Below, in pieces: positions 1 to 9,806 of a stretch of 64,000 bases of DNA. The notes under the pieces are model-generated. The model saw only the letters and a list, made by a program, of their open reading frames with translations, was not told the DNA's origin and searched no databases. Each line of letters begins with the position of its first letter. Within the stretch, counting starts at the first letter, position 1. Made by a program: the position numbers and the translations under genes. Origin of the DNA: Beroe forskalii (taxonomy: Eukaryota; Ctenophora; Nuda; Beroida; Beroidae). The DNA lies in assembly GCA_011033025.1 (NCBI GenBank), contig WFMF01000654.1:1-64000 (forward strand), in the 5' to 3' direction.

Positions 1-570
1 TTTGCCACCATATTGGCAGGAATGATTAGATTTTTGGGTGTAGCTCAAGGTTGGGCGTTGCTCTTAGAATGGCCTGGCAACTTTTAAAAATGATATCTAA
101 CCATAGCAACTCATATTAAGCACATTTGAGGCCTTAAAATCCCACGTCGCCTCAGGCGACTTTTGTCCCTTTTTTGCCACCCAGCTAGCGACTTTTCGCG
201 CATTTATGGGGCGTGGAATCTGGGCGTGGCCACGGGCTGTGAATGGTTGATTTAGTGTCTAGGAACCCTAAATTAACTTTTAAGATCGAAATGAAATGAT
301 TTGGAGTGATTTATCGGCTGAAATTTCCATGTCCACACTTGTCCCTTTTTGCCACCATATTGGCAGGAAAGAAGGGATTTTTGGGCGTGGCTCAAGGTTG
401 GGCGTGGCTCCTATGATGGCCTGGCAACTCTTAAACATGATATCTAACCATAACAACTCATATTAAGCACATTTGAGGCCTTAAAATCCCACGTCGCCTC
501 AGGCGACTTTTGTCCCTTTTTTGTCACTTTTTTGTCCCACGTCGCGTAAAACATCGCCTCACCATCTGGG
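1..570. repeat. Tandem repeat, period about 340 bp
   Basis: The block starting GCCACCATATTGGCAGGAA occurs at about 5 and again at about 349. Both copies continue through a shared stretch ending CACGTCGCCTCAGGCGACTT, which contains a short inverted repeat around GTCGCC. The copies differ by scattered substitutions and small indels. No coding potential is visible. Confidence 0.8.
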
Positions 571-1032
571 TCTCATATACCCATCACAACAAATTCGGTC
601 TGTTGTGAAATATGATACTTCTATGGGATTTTAACATTTTTACATGTATCAACCACGAAACAAGCAAAAGTTATTTTCTAGAGTAACAGGGTTCATTACT
701 TTATCAATATGTCAAATGACTTAAACTTTGGAAAGAATATCGGGACTGGAAAAATGGACATATATGTTATGATAAACTTGGCAAAAGCTATCATTCAAGG
801 ACTAGAAAAATATATTACCTTTTTAATCTGAGTTTGATCTGCGTTTTCACAACGCTTCTGTTCCTGCGGCCTGAAATTGGGATAAACTTTAATGCTATAA
901 CATTGACTGGCAACTGTTCTACGTAAGTTGTGGTGTGAAAACATGGATGAAATCAAATTATTAAAACCCAAAACTCAAAAGAAAGTATGTATGTATAGAA
1001 TAGAAAGATCCCCTAGTTAACCAATCGTCCCA
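571..1032. other. Intergenic, nothing recognised
   Basis: AT-rich sequence with no long ORF. It lies just downstream of the stop codon of the small minus-strand gene, so it may hold that gene's 3' UTR. Confidence 0.4.
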
Positions 1033-1882
1033 TTACACGTACATGTTAGACGCGGTATTGACAGCACTGTTGTCAGCAGTAGAGTCCTGTGAGTCGTCTG
1101 TAAAGTGTTTCTTAGTAGCATCTGATGATTTGCTCTGAGGGATTGGACAGCTTACTCCATGGATAGCAAGGCTCTAAACTAGGCTAGGGTACGAATGTTA
1201 GATTCACGGATTCAGGGACGGGTTTACTAGGAGTACAGACTACTGTTATCTCAAGTATGTATTGACCATGGAATGTATCGTTGATTTCACGAAAAGTGTT
1301 TCTGAAATGGTGAAATATACCTACGGTAGGATAGCATAAGATAATCTCGATGATATTCAAAGTGTGACAATGAACATGAACTTACGTCATTACTCGGGAT
1401 TCTACAGCTCGTATTTTCACTTGTAGTCTCAAAACGAGAAGGTTGCGCTTCTGAACCGATATCAGAGCTGTTCCAGTACGTTGGCTCCTGGGGTTCTGAA
1501 AACATGCTTATCAATAGTCTGATAGAGCTGTATTAGACACCCACCAGCACCACCAATCATTTCTATTCTATAGTCTAGCAGTTGTCATCGGTAAATTTGG
1601 GGAGATGTCTGACACTTTATGAACATACTACAATGTGTTACTAAATACCTAATGTTGGATGAAATAGGTCTAGAGATGGAATTAGAATAAGAGTAAGAGC
1701 AAAAGTTACTTACTACATAGCAGATACGCATTGACTGATGGTTCAATAGATCGGAGTACTTGCATCTTTCTGACATCTTGTTCAAGGAGTTTGAGAAGGC
1801 GACTGTTTTCTCTTTTCTTTTCTTCAAGCTTCAGAAGTTCCAGTTTCAAACATGAAGTTTGTTCATTTTCATGTTCAGACAT
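1033..1882 (-). CDS. Predicted three-exon gene, 126-aa coiled-coil protein of unknown function
   Basis: I inferred this gene by joining three minus-strand exons. Exon 1 (1882-1714) starts MSEHENEQTS and encodes a charged leucine-rich helix (about residues 10-45), likely a coiled coil. It ends at a GTAAGT donor. Exon 2 (1495-1386) follows a TTTTCAG acceptor and ends at GTAAG. Exon 3 (1134-1033) follows CCCTCAG and ends in a TAA stop. The phases fit: exon 1 leaves one base, exon 2 closes it and ends in phase 0, and exon 3 is open in phase 0 to its stop. The C-terminal half is Ser/Thr/Asp-rich and looks disordered. I do not recognise the family. Three in-phase junctions make chance unlikely, but an extra small exon between 1140 and 1380 cannot be excluded. 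Confidence 0.5.
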
Positions 1883-2350
1883 AATGAAACGTAGCCTGCT
1901 AGACTTAGATCATATTAGCACTATATCAATAGAACACATTACATCAATAACAGCTATGATTTTCGATATAAACAATATTTATCATGAATAGCAAATTTGA
2001 GGGTTAATTTCATTTTAGTGCAGTGCATCACGTCTAATTATTGTAATGTTCGATAAATCAAGCTGTGATCATTATATAAGGTATATATAGACACCGCAAT
2101 TTGAAGAAAATATTCAACTTTATAATATAGCAGTTTTGATATATTATTAATTAAAGCAGTAAAAATATATATTCAAAAACCCAGAGACATGAGTTGAGAT
2201 CGAATAAGTGCTCCAACTTTGTACTGTGTTTTGTATATAAAAATAACATGAGTTGAATTTGGACTTGAGTTAAGTCATAAATGATATAACAAAACCAAGT
2301 TGTTTATCAGATTGGTTTTATTGCAGTTGTAATTAATTAATTACTTCTCA
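1883..2350. other. AT-rich intergenic region
   Basis: Contains TA-rich stretches and TATATAAG-like strings near 2073-2090. No gene is supported. It is the upstream side of the 126-aa gene. Confidence 0.4.
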
Positions 2351-2452
2351 AGGCAGATGAGCACATTTCAATCGGCGTTGATCAGAGCCGATCGGCGATG
2401 ATCGGTGATTAATGGCGCCGATCGGCACCGATTGTAAGGTGCTCATCTGCCC
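2351..2452. mobile_element. Short palindromic MITE, TIR GGCAGATGAGCAC
   Basis: About 100 bp bounded by GGCAGATGAGCAC on the left and its exact inverse GTGCTCATCTGCC on the right. The interior is rich in GATCGGC/GCCGATC palindromes. Only the right end recurs at 7626-7640, so the breakpoint of the downstream segmental copy falls inside this element. Confidence 0.6.
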
Positions 2453-2605
2453 TTTTCAATTTATACATAAGCAATAAGCATTGTTTCACACAAAATACCA
2501 ATACAGGTGTTATTAAAGACGTAAATATCTAAATTTCTATTTAAAATAATTGACCAGTGCAATTGAGAGTTCTCCTCATATTGACGACAATAAGTGTCCA
2601 GCCAG

Positions 2606-2716
2606 CGTCAAACTACTGCCCAAGAAAAAAAGCATTTGGGAAAGATAAAATCAGGGTTAATAACCCTGATGTTATCTTTCCCAAATGGTTTGTTTTTCGT
2701 GCGCAGTAGTTTGACG
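2606..2716. mobile_element. Near-perfect palindromic MITE, copy 1
   Basis: A 111-bp inverted repeat with ends CGTCAAACTACTGC and GCAGTAGTTTGACG. The core is AAGATAAAATCAGGGTT folding back on AACCCTGATGTTATCTT, so nearly the whole length can form one hairpin. Copy 2 is at 7794-7904. Confidence 0.75.
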
Positions 2717-2946
2717 TGGGCTTCAATCATAACCAATTAGAGTCTCCCAATTGTCACAGGGTAATTAACGAGTGTAACGCGAACCGTTCTCATAAAACTA
2801 CCGCACTAATTATCACCATTTCGCAAAAGTTTTCACTGACATTGCTATCATCAGTATATAATAGCACTGTATAAGATTTGTATCTAATTAGTCTCGATAT
2901 AGCGATGACTCAGAACCACAAGGAAATATTTTCTACGCAGCGGCAC

Positions 2947-3235
2947 TATATAAGGAACTTTTGTCCTCAGTCACTGGGCAGTTCGTGAACTGCCCCCCAC
3001 ATGGCGTCACCACACTGTGAGTGCCACGTGACACTCAGCCCACTCTGAGTGTCCGTGGGTCGAATTCTCCAGTAGAGAATTCTCTACACCCCTTTTGGTG
3101 GCGTTCGTCACCCCAAACCTCTGAGAGAGATATAACTTATTGGCCCTTATCTAACCGGTCAAAAACCGGACGAAAAACTTTGAAATTTTTGTCCAAAAGG
3201 CCGGTTGATGTGGGCAGGTAAAATTTAAGGTCAGT
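2947..3235 (+). promoter_or_regulatory. TATA box plus hairpin-rich module, type A copy 1
   Basis: TATATAAG at 2947-2954 is followed about 20-25 bases later by TCAGT, an initiator-like string. The presumed transcript then holds perfect hairpins: GGGCAGTT-CGTG-AACTGCCC and GAATTCTC-CAGTA-GAGAATTC. A CCGG-bounded hairpin and AAATTTTTG follow. No ORF is convincing. It may be a promoter with a structured 5' leader or a non-coding RNA gene; that is inference. Confidence 0.35.
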
Positions 3236-3290
3236 TATTAAACCTCGCAGATAGGTATAGTAAGGTAAGACGTAAGTACCAGTCTCAACC

Positions 3291-5501
3291 TTAAGGGGGG
3301 GCACACTTAAATTCAAGTTGACCGGCCCGCTCAGATGAGTTCATATGCTCATTCTGCAGCATATAAGGGGTACTTTACCGGAAAATTTTGAATTTTCTCG
3401 GACACATTTTTTGGGAATGAGCGGGCAAAGTTGGTATACTATTTCACTGTCAAAGTTTGTTAGTCCATAGCTTAATAACCATAACAGTTTCATGTATGAA
3501 AATTTGCATGCATGTAGATCAACATGTCCACTATATAAACCCAAAGGTTCGTTTGTCAAATCACAAAATTGACTGAGTTATGGCCATTCTTGTAAGGGTA
3601 CCAAATTCTAAGAAAAAGTTTGCTAGCTCCGTCATTTTTTGAGCTACAGTGGGATTCCACATATGGAAATGTGCCTTTAGAAGCTCTACATGCGTGCTAA
3701 AAGAATAAGCCGGGCATCAGTTATATCTCACATAATTATCAAATAAGTGGCAAAAATTTAACATTTTGCTGTAATTATACCTAATATTTCATCATCCCAC
3801 AATGAATAATTTCCCACCGAGGACTAAATACTTCATTTGATGTAAAATTTCATGCTGTTCAACTTCGGAGCCAATTTTGGATTTTCTCCTTTTATTTCTT
3901 GATATAACAATTTTTAAGAACCAAAATGCGTGTTTTGGCTATTTTTCAGCCTACGAATATCAGAGACTTCGTTTTTGAGCAAACGAATCGCAATCATCGA
4001 GTTTATATGTGACTTGTGAACAAACATATACTCTAAATCGCTCAGGAAAAAAGTTGCAATAAAAACTGATTTTTGTCGTTTTCTGGCTTATAAAGGTGAA
4101 AATCGTATCTCAGCAGGAAGGTCGTAGAGACTTCGTTTTTGGAAGTAAATCGGAAACATCAAGTTTATTTGTAACTTGTGAATCAACATGTGCTCTAAAA
4201 TGCTCAGAAAAAAGTTATAGGCCAAAAACCATTTATTGACCCAAAATATGGCCTATCTCGGGCCCAGGAGTAGAGACTCTGATTTTGGGCTCAAAAAATA
4301 TTTCGAGGGGTCACATTTATATATGACTTTGTGAACAAACATAGCTTAAAACGCTCAGGAAGCGAGCTATGAGCCAAAAACTGTTCTAAGATCATTTTTC
4401 TTCTCATAAAATTATGGTTTGAAGGTTCTGGCCCATTACTCGTTTCCTGAGCGTTTTGATTATATGTTTGTTCACAAGTCATATATAAATATGACCTCGA
4501 AATATTTGGAGCCCAAAATCGAGACTCTATGATACTCCTGGGCCGAGATAGGGCCATATTTTGGGTCAAATAAAATGGTTTTTAACCCATAACTTTTTTT
4601 TCTGAGCATTTTAGGAGCACATGTTGATCACAAGTTACAAATAAACTTTGATGTTTCTGATTCGTTTGCGCCGAAAAACGAAGTCTCTACGACCTTCCGG
4701 GCTGAGATACGATTTTTTTCACCTTTATAAGCCAGAAACGACAAAAATCAGTTTTTGGCCTGCAACTTTTTTTCCTGAGCGATTTGAGTATGTTTGTTCA
4801 CAAGTCATATAAACTGATGATTGCGCCCAAAACGAAGTCTCTACGATATTCGTAGGCTGAAAATAAATAAACACGCATTTTGGGCCTTAAAAAATGGTTA
4901 TATCAAGAAGTAAAAGGAGAAAATCCAAAATTGGCTCCGGGAAGTTGAACAGCATGAAATTTTATATCAAATGAAGTATATTTAGTCCTCAGTGAGAATT
5001 ATTCATTGTGGGATGATGAAATATTGTGTAATTACAGCAAAATGTTAAATTTTTTATTATTTGATAATTGTGAGATATAACTGATGCCCGGCTTAGCCCT
5101 TTGGCACGTATGTAGAGCTTCTAAAAGGCACACATTTCCATATGGAATCCCCTTGTAGCTCAAAAAATGACGGAGCTTAGCAAACTTTTCTTAGAATTGG
5201 TACCCTTACAAGAATGGCCATAACTCAGTCAATTTTGTGATTTGACAAACGAACCTTTGGGTTTATATAGTGGACATGTTGATCTAAATTTTTTCATACA
5301 TGAACTGTTATGGTTATTAAGCCATGGACTAACAACTTTGACAGTGAAATAGTATACCAACTTTGCCCCGCTCATTCCTTAAAAATGTGTCCGAGAAAAT
5401 TCAAAATTTTCCGGTAAAGTACCCCTTATATGCTGCAGAATGAGCATATGAACTCATCTGAGCGGGCCGGTCAACTTGAATTTAAGTGTGCCCCCCCTTA
5501 A
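3291..5501. mobile_element. 2.2-kb foldback element flanked by TTAA
   Basis: The element (3295-5497) starts GGGGGGGCACACTTAAATTC and ends with the inverse. Both ends abut TTAA (3291-3294 and 5498-5501), a TTAA target duplication typical of piggyBac-type insertion. Two arms of about 1.1 kb pair along nearly their full length, with the centre near 4400. Each arm is built of related modules of roughly 150 bp containing AGGTCGTAGAGACTTCG and TGTGAACAAACAT. No transposase is encoded, so it would be non-autonomous. Copy 2 of the surrounding duplication lacks it. Confidence 0.8.
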
Positions 5502-5961
5502 GTATGAAGCACTCGGCACTCCCATTATCTGAATTATGATTGAAACTAAAAAACCCAGGTACTGAAAGTTGAAACAAGTTACAATTAGAGTCTCTCAATT
5601 AAGGAGTGCATTGCACCCCTTAATTGCTCTGTAACAATTGCCGTTTCTAGATGTCCTGGAGCAACTAATTAACGTTGTCCTCTATTGATTTGATGAAAAG
5701 AACGATTTTTGAACCACCCTAGAGTGCAAGTTGCAACAATCAATGAAATCATGAGGGGTTTCACGAGAGCACAGCTGCCAGTAAAATAATTGCTGTGTAT
5801 ATGCTTGTATCTAATGACAACGTGTACCACCTAACTATGGAACAAGGTAAGTGTAATGTTCCAGCCTTTGCAATTCACGATACATTACTAGAGCAAACAT
5901 AAGATCTATAATTGAGCTCCGATGTCAATGTTTCCCGGACCACAGAAATGTTTCCAAACAG

Positions 5962-6110
5962 TATATAAGCAACTTTTTGTCCATCCACCATTTGTGCAGT
6001 CGTTACTGTACGACAAAGGCATAATCATTGGGAACTTCGCTATAAAACAGTGAGAATTCTCTACACTTTTTACTGTTTAAAGCAAGTAGGGTCCGAAAGT
6101 AACGTTTCTT
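5962..6110 (+). promoter_or_regulatory. TATA box plus hairpin module, type B copy 1
   Basis: TATATAAG at 5962-5969 is followed by GCAGT and the hairpin GTCGT-TACTGT-ACGAC, then GAGAATTCTCTACAC, a motif shared with type A modules. The match to 8704-8850 runs through TATA, hairpin and downstream sequence. Confidence 0.3.
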
Positions 6111-6539
6111 TTCAATTTTGTTGGTTTGAAAATAAATTATAGAAAGAGACTTGGATCACATACTAATTTTATGTTCAAATACAACGAAATTATCGAAAGA
6201 AAATGTTGATGACATGAATGAAATCTAGGTAAATTACTCCAATCAAAATGTGAACATTTTAAAAGAATAAAAGTAATTTTCTGCTCTGATGTCAACACCA
6301 TGGGATGATCACCTGACATTCTTCAATCACAGTTTAACAATATCCACCGGAAAGTTTTCACACCACTTATTCGGGCAAGTTCTTTATCCTTATCATGAAT
6401 ATTGAACAAGTTAAAACTTGAGTGTCGATCAGTAGCCCTGGGGTGAGCCACATTCTGTATTCGGTGTTTGCGGGCATCTTTATAAAGTTGCTTTCCAGCC
6501 TTCTCTACAGCTGCTCAGCTATTGCAAATATCTGCTTGT

Positions 6540-6715
6540 AACTACAGTCTCATTGCAAATTCATGGTATCATATTGTAAAATCACGGTAGTCTCATTGTA
6601 ACCATTGCAGTCTCAATGTAAACTACAGTAGTCTCAATGTAACCATGGTAGTCTCATTATAACCATAGCAGTCTCAATGTAACTATGTCTCATTGCAACC
6701 ATGGTAGTCTCATCG
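6540..6715. repeat. Minisatellite, 20-bp unit GTAACCATGGTAGTCTCATT
   Basis: Degenerate tandem units of about 20 bp; several carry the palindrome CCATGG. It corresponds to the cleaner array at 9300-9515 in the second segmental copy. Confidence 0.75.
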
Positions 6716-7013
6716 CCCAATGACTTCTTTTTTTCACTTCACCAGCATTTGCTTTCTGGTTATTTATCACCAGCCAGGTTCATTGGTTATGCTGGCATAT
6801 TCAGTCGCAATTTTGAATCTCAATTTTTTCTGGAACTTAATGGGTCAGGCGTGATTGGGCGAATTATGACTCCGCAGTCAAACTTAAAATCCAAAGTCTT
6901 TATCTAGGTAAAAGAGCATATGAAAATACATAAATAATTGTTGGAAATCGATCTTCAACTGGGTGATCTGAGTAGAGAAGAAGAGATATAACCGAATCGT
7001 CAAGGTTACTCAG

Positions 7014-7275
7014 ATGCAAGACCTCCTGTCATTCGTATGATGAGTTTTCCCATCAGCAGGTGGACATTAACGGAGGGTTTTACCATACAAGGTTACATGT
7101 TAGAATATGTCATGAAAATACTAGAATACAAATAGGGGTTCGCCAATCGAGTTATAGAAATACGATACTCAGGATGGAATGCCAGTTTGAAGCATCAAGA
7201 ACTCCTGCCACAGTTAATTAGACAATGAACAAAAAGTGGGCAACCACGTCAGAATATCTGTAACAGATTATGATT
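7014..7275 (-). pseudogene. Decayed 3' fragment of the LDLa-GPCR gene
   Basis: This matches 9807-10100, the C-terminal coding part (TM6-TM7 and tail) of the GPCR gene. It has lost the reading frame through several deletions. It stops being similar at the start of the 40-bp minisatellite, so only the last 90 or so codons were duplicated. It is a by-product of the segmental duplication rather than a gene. Confidence 0.8.
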
Positions 7276-7620
7276 AACCCCTGTTAAATAGGGACCCTGT
7301 TTACTTGATAGGGTCCCTGTTAGTGATAGGGACCCTGTTAACTTGATAGGTCCCTGTTAGTGATAGGGACCTCTCTGTTAACTTGATAGGGTCCCCTGTT
7401 AGTGATAGGACCTCTGTTAACTTGATAGGGTCCCCTGTTAGTGATAGGGACCTCTGTTTGATTGGGTCCCCCTGTTAGTGATAGGGACCTCTGTTTACTT
7501 GATAGGGTCCCCTGTTAGTGATAGGGACCTCTGTTAACTTGATAGGGTCCCCTGTTAGTGATAGGGACCTCTTTTAACTTTATAGGGTCCCCTGTTAGTG
7601 ATAGGCACCTCTGTTTACTT
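7276..7620. repeat. Minisatellite, 40-bp unit
   Basis: About eight units of a 40-bp repeat containing TTGATAGGGTCCCCTGTTAG and TGATAGGGACCTCTGTTAAC. It sits exactly between the two segmental copies and may be where they were joined. Confidence 0.85.
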
Positions 7621-7793
7621 TGTAAGGTGCTCATCTGCCCTTTTCAATTTATACATAAGCAATAAGCATTGTTTCACACAAAATACCAATACAGGTGTTA
7701 TTAAAGACGTAAATATCTAAATTTCTATTTAAAATAATTGACCAGTGCAATTGAGAGTTCTCCTCATATTGACGACAGTAAGTGTCCAGCCAG

Positions 7794-7904
7794 CGTCAAA
7801 CTACTGCCCAAGAAAAAAAGCATTTGGGAAAGATAAAATCAGGGTTAATAACCCTGATTTTATCTTTCCCAAATGGTTTGTTTTTCGTGCGCAGTAGTTT
7901 GACG
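7794..7904. mobile_element. Near-perfect palindromic MITE, copy 2
   Basis: Same element as at 2606-2716, carried along by the segmental duplication. The core here pairs even better (AAAATCAGGGTT with AACCCTGATTTT). Confidence 0.75.
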
Positions 7905-8134
7905 TGGGCTTAAATCATAACCAATTAGAGTCTCCCAATTGTCACAGGGTAATTAACGAGTAAAACGCGAACCGTTCTCATAAAACTACCGCACTATTAA
8001 TCACCATTTCGCAAAAGTTTTAACTGTCATTGATATCATCAGTATATAATAGCACTGTATAAGATTTGTATCTAATTAGTCTCAATATAGCGATGTTCCA
8101 GAACCACAAGGAAATGTTTTCTACGCAGCGGCAG

Positions 8135-8430
8135 TATATAAGGAACTTTTGTCCTCAGTCACTGGGCAGTTCATGAACTGCCCCCCACATGGCGTCACCC
8201 CTCTGTGAGTGCCACGTGACACTCAGCCCACTCTGAGTGTCCGTGGGTCGAATTCTCTAGTAGAGAATTCTCTACACCCCTTTTGGCGGCGTTCATCACC
8301 CAAAACCTCGGAGAGAGATACATCTTATTGACCCTTATCTAACCGGTAAAAAACCGGACAAAAATATTTTGAAATTTTTGTCCAAAAGGCCGGTTCATGT
8401 GGGAAGGTAAAATTTAAGGCCAGTTACTAA
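8135..8430 (+). promoter_or_regulatory. TATA box plus hairpin-rich module, type A copy 2
   Basis: TATATAAG at 8135-8142. The same hairpins as in copy 1 are kept. In the first stem CGTG becomes CATG in the loop, leaving all pairs intact: GGGCAGTT-CATG-AACTGCCC. Confidence 0.35.
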
Positions 8431-8703
8431 ACCTCTCAGATAGGTAATTAACGAGTGAAAGTTGCCACAATCAATGAAATCATGAGGGGTTTCACGAGAG
8501 CACAGCTGCCAGTAAAATAATTGCTGTGTATATGCTTGTATCTAATGAAAACGTGTACCACCTAACAATGGCACAAGGTAAGTGTAATGTTCCAGCCTTT
8601 ACAATTCACGATACGTACTAATTAGAAGCAACATTAGATCTATAATTGAGCTCCGATGTCAATGTTTCCGGACTGCAAGGAAATGTTTCCAAATTTGCCG
8701 CAG

Positions 8704-8850
8704 TATATAAGCAACTTTTGTCCATCCATCATTGTGCAGTCGTTACTGTACGACAAAGGCATAGTGTTGGGAACTTCGCTATAAAACAGTAGATAATTCT
8801 CTACACTTTTTACTGTTTAAAGCAAGTGGGGTCCGAGTAATTCGCTTCTT
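8704..8850 (+). promoter_or_regulatory. TATA box plus hairpin module, type B copy 2
   Basis: TATATAAG at 8704-8711, the GTCGT-TACTGT-ACGAC hairpin and the ATTCTCTACAC motif are conserved with 5962-6110. Confidence 0.3.
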
Positions 8851-9299
8851 CTCACCTATGGCTGGTTTGAAAAATACCTTTATAGAAGAGACTTTGGATC
8901 ACATACTAATTTTATGTTCAAATACAATCGAAATTTCAAATTATCGAAAGAAAATGTTGTTGACATAAATGAAATCTATAAATTACTCAATCAAAAAATG
9001 TGAACATTTAAAAAACGAATAAAAGTAATTTTCTCTGCTCTGATGCCAGCTATCATGGAATGTGATCACTCCTCGGATCCCTTCAATCACAGTTCAATAA
9101 CATCCACCGGAGTGTTTTCACGCCACTTTATTCGGACAAGTTCTTTATCCTTTTATCATGTACATTGAACAAGCAAACCTGAGTGTCGATTGCAGTCTCT
9201 GGGTGAGCTGCCTCTGCCACATTCTGTATCCGGTGTTTATGGGCATCTTTATAAAGTTGCTTTCCAGCCTTCTCTACAGCTGCTCAGCTATTGCAACAT

Positions 9300-9515
9300 C
9301 TTGCTTTGTAACCATGGTAGTCTCATTGTAACCATGGTAATTTCTCATTGTAACCACGGTAGTCTCATTGTAACCATTGCAGTCTCAATGTAACCATAGC
9401 AGTCTCAATGTAACCATGTTAGTCTCAATGTAACCATGGTAGTCTCATTATAACCATAGCAGTCTCAATGTAACCATAGCAGTCTCATTGCAACCATGGT
9501 AGTCTCATCGCTCCA
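9300..9515. repeat. Minisatellite, 20-bp unit (segmental copy 2)
   Basis: About ten units of GTAACCATGGTAGTCTCATT and the variant GTAACCATAGCAGTCTCAAT. Confidence 0.85.
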
Positions 9516-9806
9516 ATGACTTCTTTTTCACTTCACCTGAGCATTTCATTTATTATTTATCACCAGCCAGGTTCATTGGTTATGCTGGTATATTCAGTCG
9601 CAAATTTTTGACCACCTTTTTCTGAACTTAATGGGTTGTAAGTGTGATTAAGTGAATCATGACTCGCAGTCAAAACTTGCAGAATCCAAAGTCTTATCTA
9701 TAAGGTGTATGAATATATGAAAACCATAAAATAATTGTTGGAAATCGATCTTCTAATCCAAGGATCTGAGTAGAGGCGAAGAGATATAACTGTGAATCGT
9801 CAGCGG

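Larger units (their letters stand above)
2436..7275. repeat. Tandem segmental duplication, copy 1
   Basis: 2436-3240 matches 7621-8440, 5719-6910 matches 8450-9720, and 7014-7275 matches 9807-10100. Copy 1 holds the 2.2-kb foldback element plus flanking sequence that copy 2 lacks. Copy 1 differs from copy 2 by many 1-3 base indels, including within the GPCR-derived part. That is what neutral decay, or an unpolished long-read consensus, would look like. Confidence 0.85.

Noticed and set aside
2947-3235. Spliced-leader or U-snRNA gene
   Set aside because: The AAATTTTTG string and hairpins are suggestive, but I found no consistent donor, Sm-site context or known snRNA core.
4291-4569. 92-codon ORF in the foldback element
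   Set aside because: Sits at the symmetrical centre of a non-coding inverted repeat; no domain.
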